NCBI GenBank assembly: GCA_965261645.1
Contig: CBDHDJ010000003.1
Location: forward strand, 1,178,001 to 1,242,000
DNA length: 64,000 nucleotides
Source: CBDHDJ01 sp965261645
GTDB lineage: Bacteria > Pseudomonadota > Alphaproteobacteria > SHVV01
Direction of reading: 5' to 3'
A program made the translations under genes and the position numbers. Positions 25,598 through 36,347 of the stretch are shown here, in pieces; the first letter of the stretch is position 1; the number at the start of each line of letters is the position of its first letter. The notes under the pieces are model-generated. The model had not been told where the DNA came from, ran no database searches, and was given only the letters and a program-made list of their open reading frames with translations.

Positions 25598-27028
25598 TCA
25601 CGAAGTTACTCCGCCGAGCGCTTGCGCAATGGTTAGTTCTTCGCCTTCTTCATACTGAAGAGCATCTCCTGCGATGATATGTGCAGAACCCTTAAGGCAT
25701 TCCAGCAACGACGGGTGGGGGAAGATCGACTCTAATAGGTAGGTATACGGGAGGTTCCGTTCGATCATGATCGCCGCAGCGCCAACAATCGCGTCCGCGT
25801 TTGGGCCCACCGTACGAACGCCGAGAATTCGATCGTCACCGGGAGGGCCGACGATAAGCTTCACAAATCCGATCGGCGGCTGAATGGCATGGGCCCGGTG
25901 ATTTCGCGCATAGGGGTACTTGCCGACACGCACGTCACCGTAATGTTCGCGAACGTATGATTCGGTGACGCCAGCACCAGCCAGCATGGGAATGGTAAAA
26001 ACGATATAGGGGATATGGTCTAAACCCTGCGGATACTCGGTACCCAGAATATGCGCGGCGGCACATCTGCCTTCGGCTTCGGCGACATGAACAAGCGACA
26101 AATCGCTCGGCACATTACGAGTGCCGATATCACCGACTGCATAGATATGAGGCACATTGGTGCGGGCATTCGCATCGATCTGAATATAGTTGCGCTCGTC
26201 CAGGGCAACGCTTGTGGCCTCCAAATTGATGTTGTCCATGCACGGTATTCGTCCCACGGCCAGCAATAGCATCTCGGTTTTGATGTCCCCAGTGGACAAC
26301 GTTGTGCGGACGCCGTCGTCCTGCAGCTCATGGCTTTGATAGCGGCTGGAGGGGATGACATGGATGCCCCTGGCGTCGAAGGCGTTTTTCATGAATTCAC
26401 TGATGTCGCTGTCTTCATTGGACATAATTCGGGCTCTGGTATCGACCAGGTGGACCTCAGTGCCCACGGCGTTGAACATGCTGGCGAATTCACAGCCGAT
26501 CACCCCGGCGCCCAAAATCAGTACGCTTTTGGGAGAATGCGACAAGTTGATAGCCTCATCGCTGGTGATCACTCTTTTCCCGTCGACCGACATATTCGGC
26601 AGAATTCTCGGTCGGGTTCCCGTGGCGATGACTATGTGGTCTCCTGAAAATTCCCTACCGCCAACGGCCACTCTGTGAGCATCCACAAAGGTGGCTTCGC
26701 CCTGCACCACTCTGACGTTGAGACGTTGTAACCGGGTCTCGAGCATCGAGGTCAAGCTGGCGGCCGACCGGTCGATGCCCATTTGCAGCTTGGAAAAATC
26801 CATCGCGGGTATCTGACCAAATACATCGTCACGGTATCTTACGTGCAGATACTCACGGGCGATTTCATAGCCAGCCTTCGATTTGAACGCCCCCTCGATA
26901 CCGTAGCCCATCAAGGGTCCATCATTGATGATGATCGCCCTTTTCCCCTGCAGCACGACTTTGCTCGCCGCGCTAATCCCTCCGGGTCCGCCGCCAATGA
27001 TCAAAACGTCACAATGTTCCGTGTTCAC
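25598..27028 (-). CDS. Pyridine nucleotide-disulfide oxidoreductase family flavoprotein lacking the redox cysteines
   Basis: About 476 residues with the lipoamide dehydrogenase fold: FAD motif DVLIIGGGPGGISAA at the N-terminus, NAD(P) motif SVLILGAGVIGCEFASMFN, the second FAD block NVPHIYAVGDIG and a C-terminal dimerisation domain. Where active-site cysteines should lie (usually CLNVGCIPSKA) it has GYGIEGAFKSKA, with no Cys. It therefore cannot be a dithiol reductase; it resembles the transhydrogenase-like branch. Start is GTG at 27028 with GAGGAGAAAACGA before it. It is a second, divergent relative of SthA at 36472. Function uncertain. Confidence 0.75.
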   Translation of the reverse strand: MNTEHCDVLIIGGGPGGISAASKVVLQGKRAIIINDGPLMGYGIEGAFKSKAGYEIAREYLHVRYRDDVFGQIPAMDFSKLQMGIDRSAASLTSMLETRLQRLNVRVVQGEATFVDAHRVAVGGREFSGDHIVIATGTRPRILPNMSVDGKRVITSDEAINLSHSPKSVLILGAGVIGCEFASMFNAVGTEVHLVDTRARIMSNEDSDISEFMKNAFDARGIHVIPSSRYQSHELQDDGVRTTLSTGDIKTEMLLLAVGRIPCMDNINLEATSVALDERNYIQIDANARTNVPHIYAVGDIGTRNVPSDLSLVHVAEAEGRCAAAHILGTEYPQGLDHIPYIVFTIPMLAGAGVTESYVREHYGDVRVGKYPYARNHRAHAIQPPIGFVKLIVGPPGDDRILGVRTVGPNADAIVGAAAIMIERNLPYTYLLESIFPHPSLLECLKGSAHIIAGDALQYEEGEELTIAQALGGVTS

Positions 27029-27561
27029 TCGTTTTCTCCTCGCCCTGTCCCCAACCCTTGTACCAGTTGATGCATGAGCCGACATTCCCCAGATGACCCC
27101 TCAACGGACTGTCACATCGAGCAGCGGCTTGCTCGAGCGGTGCCGCCGGCACAGCCCGAGCAGGTAGCCCAATCGGATGCGACCTCGCGACAGGCGGCAT
27201 GCTGGTCCTCCTACCGATTGAGTCGTTCCCGGTAACGTTCCGCACACCTAAATCGACCAATTACCTAGATGTTATCTGAGCAACGGTTAGAGCGGTCGCA
27301 ACGTTGGGTTATGACATGGGCGCGCGTGGACGGCGGCTAGTGGTGCGCGTTCGAACCGTCCCAATGGCAGTTTTGTATTACCACTCAGCGGCTTACGCGG
27401 AACGATCCATCAGAACGATCGAGTAACACGGAACGCTGGAACCGTACCTTGACAGGCGTCACCGATGTCGGATAGTGAATGTTACCGGCCCGCGCAACCA
27501 ATCATGCCCGCCACCGTATCGGCGGGTCTCAGTCGGTTTCGGGCAAAGGCCGGGTTTCGCC
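27029..27561. other. Gap between flavoprotein gene and 5S rRNA
   Basis: About 530 bases with no supported gene and no trace of a 23S rRNA 3' end or tRNA before the 5S gene. The promoter for the 5S gene is the only signal I see. The minus-strand flavoprotein gene must also start its transcript here. Confidence 0.5.
27449..27476 (+). promoter_or_regulatory. Putative promoter of the orphan 5S rRNA gene
   Basis: TTGACA (27449-27454), a 16-base spacer and GATAGT (27471-27476). It is about 85 bases upstream of the 5S gene on the same strand. Confidence 0.5.
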
Positions 27562-27562
27562 G

Positions 27563-27678
27563 GCCTGGTGGTTATAGCGAGGGGTCCACACCCGATCCCA
27601 TCCCGAACTCGGTCGTGAAAACCCTCTGCGCCGATGGTACTACGTCTTAAGGCGTGGGAGAGTAGGACGCCGCCAGGC
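27563..27678 (+). rRNA. rrf: 5S ribosomal RNA (orphan)
   Basis: The full 5S pattern is present: the 5' strand CCTGGTGG pairs with CCGCCAGG at the 3' end, with the conserved loop CCCATCCCGAACTCGG and the stretch GATGGTACT...GTGGGAGAGTAGG. Length about 116 bases. No 16S, 23S or tRNA lies next to it, so it is separate from an rRNA operon. Confidence 0.93.
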
Positions 27679-27843
27679 CTGCCAAACCCGGATCCGACCG
27701 GACCGGCGCAACACATCCGGTTTCTGACCGGTCAATCGACCTCTTCGAGAACATCCAGCCAGCGAGGTACAATCAGTCCGCATCCTCTTGCCAGGTCACG
27801 GGCAAACGGACTCGTGCCTCATCAGCTCTCGGATTAGTCGGTC

Positions 27844-29538
27844 ATGAACACGAAAGCGAACTTGCGGTCGGGCGGCCAGATCCTGATCGATGGGCTGATC
27901 GCGCAGGGAACCGATATCGTGTTCCAGGTGCCGGGCGAGAGTTTCCTGCCGGTGCTCGATGCCCTGCACGACACGACCGACCGCATCCGGGTCATTACGT
28001 GCCGCCACGAATCGGGTGCCGCCAACATGGCGGAAGCCCACGGCAATCTGACCGGCCGGCCCGGGATCTGTTTCGTGACGCGCGGGCCCGGTGCGGGACA
28101 CGCCGCGGTGGGCGTGCTCACCGCCAAACAGGATTCAAGCCCGATGATCCTGTTCGTGGGCCAGGTCGACCGCCCGTTTCGCGGGCGCGAGGCCTTCCAG
28201 GAGGTCGATCTGGCGGCGATGTTCGGCTGGACCGCCAAGTGGGTGACGGAAGTGGATGACCCGGCCAAGCTGCCCGCGGTCATCACGCGCGCGTTCGAGG
28301 CCGCGACGGAGGGCCGGCCCGGACCCGTCGTGATCGGCCTGCCCGAAGACATGCTGAGTGAAACGGCGGGCGTCGAGGATGCCGCGCGGATTTCACCCTC
28401 GACGAGAGAGCCCGCGGCCGACGACGTCAGCCGCGCCGCGGCGATCGTGCGCGAGGCCAAGCGTCCGCTGGTGATCGCCGGCGGGACCGGCTGGAGCGAA
28501 GTGGCGTGCGCGAACTTGCGCGACATCGCCACGGCTTGGAACCTGCCGGTCTGCGTCTCGTTCCGTCGCCAGGATCGCTTTGACAACACCCATGCGAACT
28601 ATGTCGGCGATCTCGCGTTCGCGATGGATCCCGGGTTGGCCGACGGCCTCGCGTCAGCCGATGTGATCCTGGCGCTCGGCACCCGACTTGGCGATCTCGC
28701 GACCAAGGGATATTCGATGATTCGCCCGCCGCAGCCCGATCAAACCCTGGTTCACGTCTATCCCGATGCCGGTGAGCTGGGCCGCGTCTTCGAACCCGCC
28801 CTCGCCATTCACGCCGGCGTGGCGCCGTTCGTTGCGGCTTGGCATGCGCTCTGTGCGCCCGATTCACGGGGGTGGACGGCATGGACCGACCGGCTGCGCG
28901 CCGCCTATGCGCGCACGCAAGAGCGGGGCGTGTGTCCCGGCGGCGTCGATCTCAACGACGTCATCGCGTGCGTCCGGCAGGCGCTCCCGCCTGATGCGAT
29001 CGTTGCAACCGATGCGGGCAACTTTTCCCAGTGGGTGCAGCGCTACTACCCGTTCCGCCAGTTGGGTACGCAGGTTGCGCCGCCCGCTGGCGCCATGGGC
29101 TATGGTGTACCCGCGGGTATCGCCGCAAAGGTGATCCATCCCGCGCGCCAGGTCGTTGTCTTCGTTGGCGATGGCGGTTTCCTCATGACCGGCAACGAAC
29201 TGGCGACGGCGGTGCAGCACGACGTGGGCGTGATCGTCATCGTGGTGAACAACGCGATGTTCGGGACGATCCGCGCCCATCAGGAGCGCCGCTATCCGGG
29301 ACGGGTGAGCGGAACCGGCCTGCAAAACCCCGATCTGACCGCGCTGGGTAAGAGCTTCGGCGTGCACGCCACGCGCGTGACGCGCACCGCTGAGTTTGCG
29401 CCGGCCTTCGAAGCCGCGCTCGCGGCCCATGGGCCGAGCCTGATCGAAGTGGTGATCGATCCGGAGGCGATTTCGCCCAACGCCACGCTGTCACAGATCC
29501 GCAACGCCGCGCTCGCCGCGCACAAGCCGCGACCGTAA
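27844..29538 (+). CDS. Thiamine pyrophosphate-dependent enzyme, acetolactate synthase-like
   Basis: A 564-residue three-domain TPP enzyme. The catalytic Glu56 sits in TCRHESGAANMA; the central domain spans about 190-330; the C-terminal domain has the TPP/Mg motif GDGGFLMTGNELATAV with the NN ending in VVNNAMFG (about 440-475). These enzymes decarboxylate a 2-oxo acid and transfer the activated aldehyde. It resembles the acetolactate synthase large-subunit-like group that lacks a regulatory subunit; no ilvN follows. The exact donor and acceptor cannot be told. Monocistronic, 165 bases after the 5S gene. Confidence 0.85.
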   Translation: MNTKANLRSGGQILIDGLIAQGTDIVFQVPGESFLPVLDALHDTTDRIRVITCRHESGAANMAEAHGNLTGRPGICFVTRGPGAGHAAVGVLTAKQDSSPMILFVGQVDRPFRGREAFQEVDLAAMFGWTAKWVTEVDDPAKLPAVITRAFEAATEGRPGPVVIGLPEDMLSETAGVEDAARISPSTREPAADDVSRAAAIVREAKRPLVIAGGTGWSEVACANLRDIATAWNLPVCVSFRRQDRFDNTHANYVGDLAFAMDPGLADGLASADVILALGTRLGDLATKGYSMIRPPQPDQTLVHVYPDAGELGRVFEPALAIHAGVAPFVAAWHALCAPDSRGWTAWTDRLRAAYARTQERGVCPGGVDLNDVIACVRQALPPDAIVATDAGNFSQWVQRYYPFRQLGTQVAPPAGAMGYGVPAGIAAKVIHPARQVVVFVGDGGFLMTGNELATAVQHDVGVIVIVVNNAMFGTIRAHQERRYPGRVSGTGLQNPDLTALGKSFGVHATRVTRTAEFAPAFEAALAAHGPSLIEVVIDPEAISPNATLSQIRNAALAAHKPRP

Positions 29539-30066
29539 CCGCGTTCAGCGAGCGCTTAGAACACCAGAACCTTGTCCGTGGCGCGAGTCTCTGCCGCCAG
29601 TTCGATCTTGGTGCCGTGGGTCGCGCCGTCCGCAGTACGACGCTTTTCCTTGGTTCACTCGGACCGACGCGGCGCCGCCTCTATGACATATTCGAGATCG
29701 GGTATCGGCTCGTTGTCGCCCCAAGGGCTCGGGTTCATTAGTATTCCAGCCGGCGGCTGTTAGCTGGTGCGGTGCGGGCCGCCGCATTGAGACGGGTGAG
29801 ACGCCGCTCGAGCCCCTCTACCTGCCGTTCCACCGGCCCGGCGCTCGGGTGCCGTCAACGCAAACGCCGGAGCGAGGTTCAAAAAGCCCAAATCGGCATT
29901 AACGAGCCCGATGTCGGCACCCGAAATCGACCCGGTGAGAAATCCGCGTTAGCGCCCTACCGCCAACGTGGTGGCCGGTCCTCCGGCACGGGGATTGATC
30001 GCCAGTTGCGGATATCATGGGTACGGCAATGGAGGCGCGATCTGCCCCCGGCCAATCAAACTCCAC
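29539..30066. other. Gap with possible gene remnant
   Basis: About 530 bases. On the minus strand, ATG 29738 opens a frame (MNPSPWGDNEPIPDLEYV) with one TGA at 29655-29657, then TKEKRRTADG to a TAA at 29556. Its codon use looks coding, but I do not recognise it. 29740-30066 shows nothing. Confidence 0.25.
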
Positions 30067-30711
30067 CTAGTCTGCAGCAAAACAGTACAGCAGCCCGGCG
30101 CCGCCGGTGCTTGCGAGATTTTCCTGGCTGCAGCCTCTCGAAGCATGCGCGGAGGTCCATGAAATATTGCCACCGCCATGTCGGTCGTGATGGCCAAGCT
30201 GCGCTCTACCTTCCCCGGAGCTCGTCCAATTGCTGCACGTATGATCACCTTTTTACCAGGGCAAATAGGCCGTACCGTCATCTTTGGATCCGGTCAGAAT
30301 GTCATGCCGGTTCGGCTTGTCGCCACGTCCGTTCACCGGATTGCCATTTTCGTCCAGAGCCGTTCGTTTGACGATGTTCGGGTTAATGTGAAGTTGATCG
30401 AGGTCGACGGCGATCAGCTCACCTCTGGAGTTATACCAGGGGCCCGATCCGATACGGTCCCGAGCAGAGATGCCGCGTCCTTCTTCGACCTGGGTGCTGA
30501 GATATGCCCGCCAAGTGCGCCCCGTGGAGCCTGCAGCCTCAGCCAGCTTCGTGCAATGGTCATCGGCACCCTCAAGGCCCCCCAGGTTTGCACCCTGGCC
30601 CATACCAACACTTGTGATAAAGAACCCCATGTGGTGTTCATCTGCCGCGAGGAGCGGTGCACTCGTGAGGGCCAGTATTCCGGCTGCAGCCAGTGCCTTG
30701 ACAATGTTCAT
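30067..30711 (-). pseudogene. Secreted lectin-like protein with an internal TAA
   Basis: The frame from ATG 30711 gives a signal peptide (MNIVKALAAAGILALTSAPL, cut at LAADEHH) and the lectin-like fold common in proteobacterial secreted proteins: GFFITSVGMGQGANLGGLEG, DHCTKLAEAAG, WRAYLSTQ and GSGPWYNSRG. At 30253-30255 the frame meets TAA after AYLPW. It continues in the same frame with KGDHTCSNWTSSGEG, LGHHDRHGGG and NLASTGGAGLLYCFAAD to TAG at 30067. The part beyond the stop has the conserved Cys and Trp residues of the family's C-terminus. So a single nonsense change, probably GAA to TAA, breaks a 214-codon gene. Confidence 0.8.
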
Positions 30712-30776
30712 GTGTATCTCCCTTTCTTAGTTCATGGGAACAGCCACCCGTTCCTCGTCGCCTCAGGTGAGGCAGT

Positions 30777-31090
30777 CTAAGACAAGCTTTGACTGGTAAT
30801 AATCCCCAATTGTGCGAATGGCGTAAGACCAGATGCACGAACCACGGGAACACTCGGGACTGAGCCCGGTGGCCTCCGTCAAGTCGGGGAGGGTGCCTCC
30901 ATGCGACGACGACTCCACATCCACTTTTGCATCGGAAAAGCGGACGGGAACCGGTCCTTCTTCCGTAACCACGCGGCGGGAGCCAGCCTCCGGTGCAGCG
31001 CCGTATCCGAGGATGGTGGAGGGTACCGCCTCGGGCTTTTGGTCAGCGGGTTCGAAGGTCGAGTCCTTGTACGCCCACCAGCCTTTCCCC
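30777..31090 (-). pseudogene. Degenerate 2Fe-2S ferredoxin-type domain remnant
   Basis: The minus-strand frame contains PVPVRFSDAKVDVESSSHGG then TLPDLTEATGLSPE, the start of a plant-type ferredoxin domain as found at the C-terminus of MOSC or flavin reductases. The cluster-binding loop that should be CRxGxCGxC is reduced to CSRGSCIWS, so it could not hold an iron-sulfur centre. The enzyme's upstream domains are missing. A remnant, identified only by pattern. Confidence 0.35.
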
Positions 31091-31150
31091 TGATATACTG
31101 TCAGCAAGATCGAAGGACATGAAAGCCGAAGGCAAGGAGGCCTTGGTGCG

Positions 31151-32554
31151 ATGAGTTCGACAGCCAATTCGGCCGGCGCCCGCGCGGTCGCCAATATCGT
31201 GCATGGCTACAGCAATCTCTTGGCGCTGGAGAAAACCCCGCCACTCGTCGTTTCGCGCGGCGCCGGCGTGCGCATTATCGACGAGGACGGCAAGGACTAT
31301 ATCGAAGGCGCCGCCGGCATGTGGTGCGCATCCTTCGGATTCAGCGACCAGGAGCTGGCGGATGCGGCAATCGAGCAGTTCAGGAAGCTGCCCTACTACC
31401 ACAGCCTGATCGACAAGACGACGGAACCCATGATCGAGCTTGCCGAGCGTTTGACGGCGATGGCGCCGGTGCCGATGTCGAAGGTGTTTTTCGCCAATTC
31501 GGGCTCGGAAGCGAACGACACCGCCGTGAAGATGATCTGGTACTACAACCACGCGCTGGGCCGGCCCGAGAAAAAGAAGATCATTTCGCGGTTGTTCGGC
31601 TACCACGGCAGCACGGTGGCGGCGGCGAGCATCACCGGCATTCCTTCCATGCATGCCGGCTTTGGCTTGCCGTTGGCCGATTTCCTGCACACCGATTGTC
31701 CCCACTATTACCGTTATGGCGAGGATGGCGAATCTGAGGAGGCGTACACCTCGCGCCTGGCCGAAAGCCTGGAAGCGCTGATTCAGCAGGAAGGCCCGGA
31801 TACCGTTGCCGCCTTTGTCGCCGAGCCGGTCATGGGCGGCGGCGGTTGCATCGTTCCACCGGAAGGCTATTTCGAGAAAATTCAGGCGGTGCTGCGAAAA
31901 TACGACATCCTGATGGTGGCCGATGAAGTGATCACCGGATTCGCACGAACGGGCAACATGTTCGGCTGTGAGACCTTTGCCATCGAGCCCGACATCATGA
32001 CGCTGGCCAAGGGGCTCTCGGGCGCCTATCAACCGATCTCGGCGACCATGATCACCGACGAGATTTACAAGGCGCTACGCGATCAAAGCGACAGGATCGG
32101 TTTCTTCGCCCAGGCGTTTACCACGACGGGCCATCCCGTGGCGGTCGCGGTGGCCCTTCGCGCCCAGCAACTCATGGAAGAGCGCGACATCCTCGGTCAT
32201 GTGCGCGAGGTCTCGCCTGCGCTTCTCGCGGGCGTGCGCGCTTTCGCCGATCACCCGCTGGTCGGCAATGTGCGCGGCGTCGGCTTGATGGCTGCGGTAG
32301 AACTCGTCGCCGACAAGGCGACCAGGCGGTCCTTCGATCCCGGCTTCAAGGTCAAAGAGCATCTGCGCCAGCGCGCCCAGGAACACGGGCTCGTCATCCG
32401 TTCGGGCATGGCCGGCGACGTCTTGGCCTTTTCGCCGCCTCTGATCATCAGCGAGGCCGAGATCGGCGAAATGCTGGAGCGCTTTTCGATGGCGCTCGAC
32501 GATACAACCCGCTGGATCGAGGAGCAGGGCCTGAAAGAAAAGAAAGTGGCGTAA
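31151..32554 (+). CDS. Class III PLP-dependent aminotransferase
   Basis: A 467-residue fold-type I transaminase of the omega-amino acid:pyruvate group. The PLP phosphate loop is NSGSEANDTAVKMIWYYN (residues 117-134), the aromatic YHG stacks on PLP at 151-153, Asp258 in VADEVITGF holds the ring nitrogen and Lys287 in TLAKGLSGAY is the Schiff-base lysine. Start ATG 31151 follows AAGGAGG. It would transfer an amino group from a terminal amine or beta-amino acid to pyruvate or glyoxylate. It is followed on the same strand by D-tartrate dehydratase after 144 bases; a pathway link is possible but not shown. Confidence 0.9.
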   Translation: MSSTANSAGARAVANIVHGYSNLLALEKTPPLVVSRGAGVRIIDEDGKDYIEGAAGMWCASFGFSDQELADAAIEQFRKLPYYHSLIDKTTEPMIELAERLTAMAPVPMSKVFFANSGSEANDTAVKMIWYYNHALGRPEKKKIISRLFGYHGSTVAAASITGIPSMHAGFGLPLADFLHTDCPHYYRYGEDGESEEAYTSRLAESLEALIQQEGPDTVAAFVAEPVMGGGGCIVPPEGYFEKIQAVLRKYDILMVADEVITGFARTGNMFGCETFAIEPDIMTLAKGLSGAYQPISATMITDEIYKALRDQSDRIGFFAQAFTTTGHPVAVAVALRAQQLMEERDILGHVREVSPALLAGVRAFADHPLVGNVRGVGLMAAVELVADKATRRSFDPGFKVKEHLRQRAQEHGLVIRSGMAGDVLAFSPPLIISEAEIGEMLERFSMALDDTTRWIEEQGLKEKKVA

Positions 32555-32698
32555 GCGCAATGGAGGTCTCTCCGATCAAGAGCCAACCCGCCTGTTGCCG
32601 CCCGCCCGCGAGACGCTCAATCATCCGCTAGTCAGTGTCATCACCATCCGACTCATTTGGCGCTGGCGGCGGAACGGTCGTTCGTCTGGGAGCAATCC

Positions 32699-33868
32699 AT
32701 GCGCATCGCCGACATTCGTGAGGCAACGGCCTCGATCCGCTCCGACCTTCGCAACGCCTATATCGATTTTTCGACCATGACGTCGTCCGTGGTCGCCGTC
32801 GAAAGCGATCTCGTGCGTGACGGCAAGCCTCTCACGGGCTACGGTTTCAGCTCTAACGGCCGCTACGCCCAGGGCGGCATTCTGCGCGAGCGGCTGATCC
32901 CGCGCATCCGGGCCGCCGATTCGGCTGCGCTGCTCGACGATCAGGGTCACAATTTAGATCCGCTGAAATTCTGGCAGCAGATGATGCGAAACGAAAAGCC
33001 GGGCGGCCATGGCGACCGCGCTGTGGCAGCTGGCGCGCTCGACATGGCGGTGTGGGACCTGGTCGCCAAGATCGAGAACAAGCCGTTGTGGCGCCTGTTG
33101 TCGGAACGTTACAACGGCGGGCACTATGACGAACGCGTGATGGTTTATCCGGGTGGGGGCTATTACTATCCCGGCAAGAATATGGAGCAGCTTCAGGATG
33201 AGATGCGCGGTTACCAGCAACTCGGCTACGGGGTCGTCAAGATCAAGATCGGCGGTGCGCCCCTGCCCGACGATTTGAAACGTATCGAGGCCGCGCTTGC
33301 GGTTGTCGGCGAGGGGCCGAACCTCGCGGTCGATGCCAACGGGCGGTTCGACCGGGATACCGCGATCGCCTACGGCCGGGCCATGGCGCCCTACGGCCTG
33401 TTCTGGTACGAGGAGCCTGGCGATCCACTCGACTACGAGCTCAATGCCGCTGTCTGCGGCGATTATGAGGGCGCGGTCGCCACGGGAGAAAATCTGTTTT
33501 CGGCGGCGGACGCCCGCAATCTGATCCGTCACGGCGGCATGCGCGCCGAGCGCGACTGGATCCAGCTCGACCCGGCGCTCAGTTATGGCCTGACCGAATA
33601 TCTCCGCGTGATCGACATGGTCGAGGACAACGGATGGTCGCGCCGCCGGCTGATCCCCCATGGCGGCCACCAGTTGGCGCTCAACATGGCGGCAGGCCTG
33701 CAGACGGGCGGCTCGGAGTCCTACCCCGGCGTCTTCCAGCCATTCGGCGGCTTTGCCGATGATTGCGAGATCAGCGACGGCTACGCCAGGCTGCACGAAT
33801 CGCCGGGCATCGGGATGGAACTGAAGTCGGACATGTTCGCCGAGATCGAGCGCCTGGTGGGCAGGTAA
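32699..33868 (+). CDS. tarD: D-tartrate dehydratase-like enolase-superfamily enzyme
   Basis: A 389-residue mandelate racemase-subgroup protein. The KxK motif is Lys181-Ile-Lys183 in VVKIKIGGAP; metal ligands are Asp212 (VDANGRF), Glu238/239 (WYEEPGDPLDY) and Glu264 (ATGENLFS); the general acid/base His321 lies in IPHGGHQ. The order and spacing, and blocks such as RNAYIDFSTMT, NEKPGGHGDR and GGYYYPGK, match the Bradyrhizobium D-tartrate dehydratase (TarD), which turns D-tartrate into oxaloacetate. ATG 32699 with GGGAG upstream is preferred to the TTG at 32657. The assignment rests on remembered similarity to TarD. Confidence 0.82.
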   Translation: MRIADIREATASIRSDLRNAYIDFSTMTSSVVAVESDLVRDGKPLTGYGFSSNGRYAQGGILRERLIPRIRAADSAALLDDQGHNLDPLKFWQQMMRNEKPGGHGDRAVAAGALDMAVWDLVAKIENKPLWRLLSERYNGGHYDERVMVYPGGGYYYPGKNMEQLQDEMRGYQQLGYGVVKIKIGGAPLPDDLKRIEAALAVVGEGPNLAVDANGRFDRDTAIAYGRAMAPYGLFWYEEPGDPLDYELNAAVCGDYEGAVATGENLFSAADARNLIRHGGMRAERDWIQLDPALSYGLTEYLRVIDMVEDNGWSRRRLIPHGGHQLALNMAAGLQTGGSESYPGVFQPFGGFADDCEISDGYARLHESPGIGMELKSDMFAEIERLVGR

Positions 33869-33890
33869 TCGGGCGCGCGGCGGTTTTTTC

Positions 33891-35309
<1,419 letters not shown>

Positions 35310-35338
35310 GCCTCGAACAGGGGTTCCGCCAACGGGCG

Positions 35339-36169
35339 TCAGGCCCGCTCGAGGAAATCGACAACAGTGCTGACGAATTTTTCGGGGTGCTCGATTTCGG
35401 GCAGGTGGCCGCATGACTCGAACACGGCGAGCTCGGCGCCCGGTATCCGCGAATAGTTGCTCTCGATAATCTCGATGGGCGCGCGGATATCCTGGCGCCC
35501 GCAGATGAACAGAGTCGGCACGAGGATATTGTGGGGCTGAATCCGGACCGCCTCGTCAGCGGCGTGGTCGATGATGTTGTTGCCGATCGCTTGGTAGGAC
35601 GAGAGCCGCTCCTCCTGTGCGTAGATCGTCACCTGAACGAGCGCGATATCGGCTGGCGAGCTTGCGGGGTCGTGGCAGATATTCGCCATACGGTCGATAC
35701 AGGACTGCCACGTGACGTTGGTCATGGCCTTGGTGCCATTGGCCATCGCCGCCTTGATCACCTCAGGATCCAAAGTTCCCGCATCGGTGACCGGGGTGTG
35801 GATGCCGTCCAGAATCAGGTGGCTGATCTGACCGGGCCTCTCAAAATAGAGGAGCGGCGCCAATACGCCGCCAAGCGAGCTGCCCGCGGCGGCGCAGCGT
35901 GCGATACCGACCGCGTCCATAAATTTCGCGAGATGGCGCGCCATGAAGAGAGGCGCCGCCTCGTCGCCTGGACTTTTGAACGCGGTAAAGCCGTGACCGA
36001 GGATGTCCGGTGCATAGATCGTGAAATGCTCGGCGAGCGGATCGATCACCCGCGCCCATCCTTCGGCGCTGATGCCGAAGCCATGAATCAGCAGCAATGT
36101 CTGATCGCCGCTGCCTTCATGGAGATAGCGGGTTCGAACGCCGTCAACTTCTACGAATGAAACCTTCAT
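35339..36169 (-). CDS. Alpha/beta-fold hydrolase
   Basis: A 276-residue hydrolase of the epoxide hydrolase/meta-cleavage hydrolase type. The oxyanion strand is LLLIHGFG (27-33), the nucleophile Ser98 in AGSSLGG, the acid probably Asp in CGRQDIRAP (about 228) and the base His in ESCGHLPEIEHP (about 257). The catalytic triad is complete. Convergent with the helicase gene. The substrate, an ester or C-C bond of a small molecule, cannot be told. Confidence 0.88.
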   Translation of the reverse strand: MKVSFVEVDGVRTRYLHEGSGDQTLLLIHGFGISAEGWARVIDPLAEHFTIYAPDILGHGFTAFKSPGDEAAPLFMARHLAKFMDAVGIARCAAAGSSLGGVLAPLLYFERPGQISHLILDGIHTPVTDAGTLDPEVIKAAMANGTKAMTNVTWQSCIDRMANICHDPASSPADIALVQVTIYAQEERLSSYQAIGNNIIDHAADEAVRIQPHNILVPTLFICGRQDIRAPIEIIESNYSRIPGAELAVFESCGHLPEIEHPEKFVSTVVDFLERA

Positions 36170-36347
36170 GGCAGTCCCGGTTATCTATGGGGTGGCCGTG
36201 TGGGCCGATGGATTCCGATCCTTATAGCTTGAATATCACCGATCGCGGAATACCGCGGTCCACCGGTTGCGAGGATAAGCCCGAACCAGGATTTAAAAAG
36301 TTGGACATCTTACTGATTCTATTAGATTCTTCGCATAGTTCTAAACT

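Noticed and set aside
27562..27679. Remains of a complete rRNA operon around the 5S gene
   Set aside because: Neither side shows 23S or tRNA sequence; upstream DNA lacks the conserved 23S 3' end.
31043..32032. Minus-strand 329-codon frame opposite the aminotransferase
   Set aside because: The aminotransferase has its full PLP motif set on the plus strand; the opposite frame has no domain.
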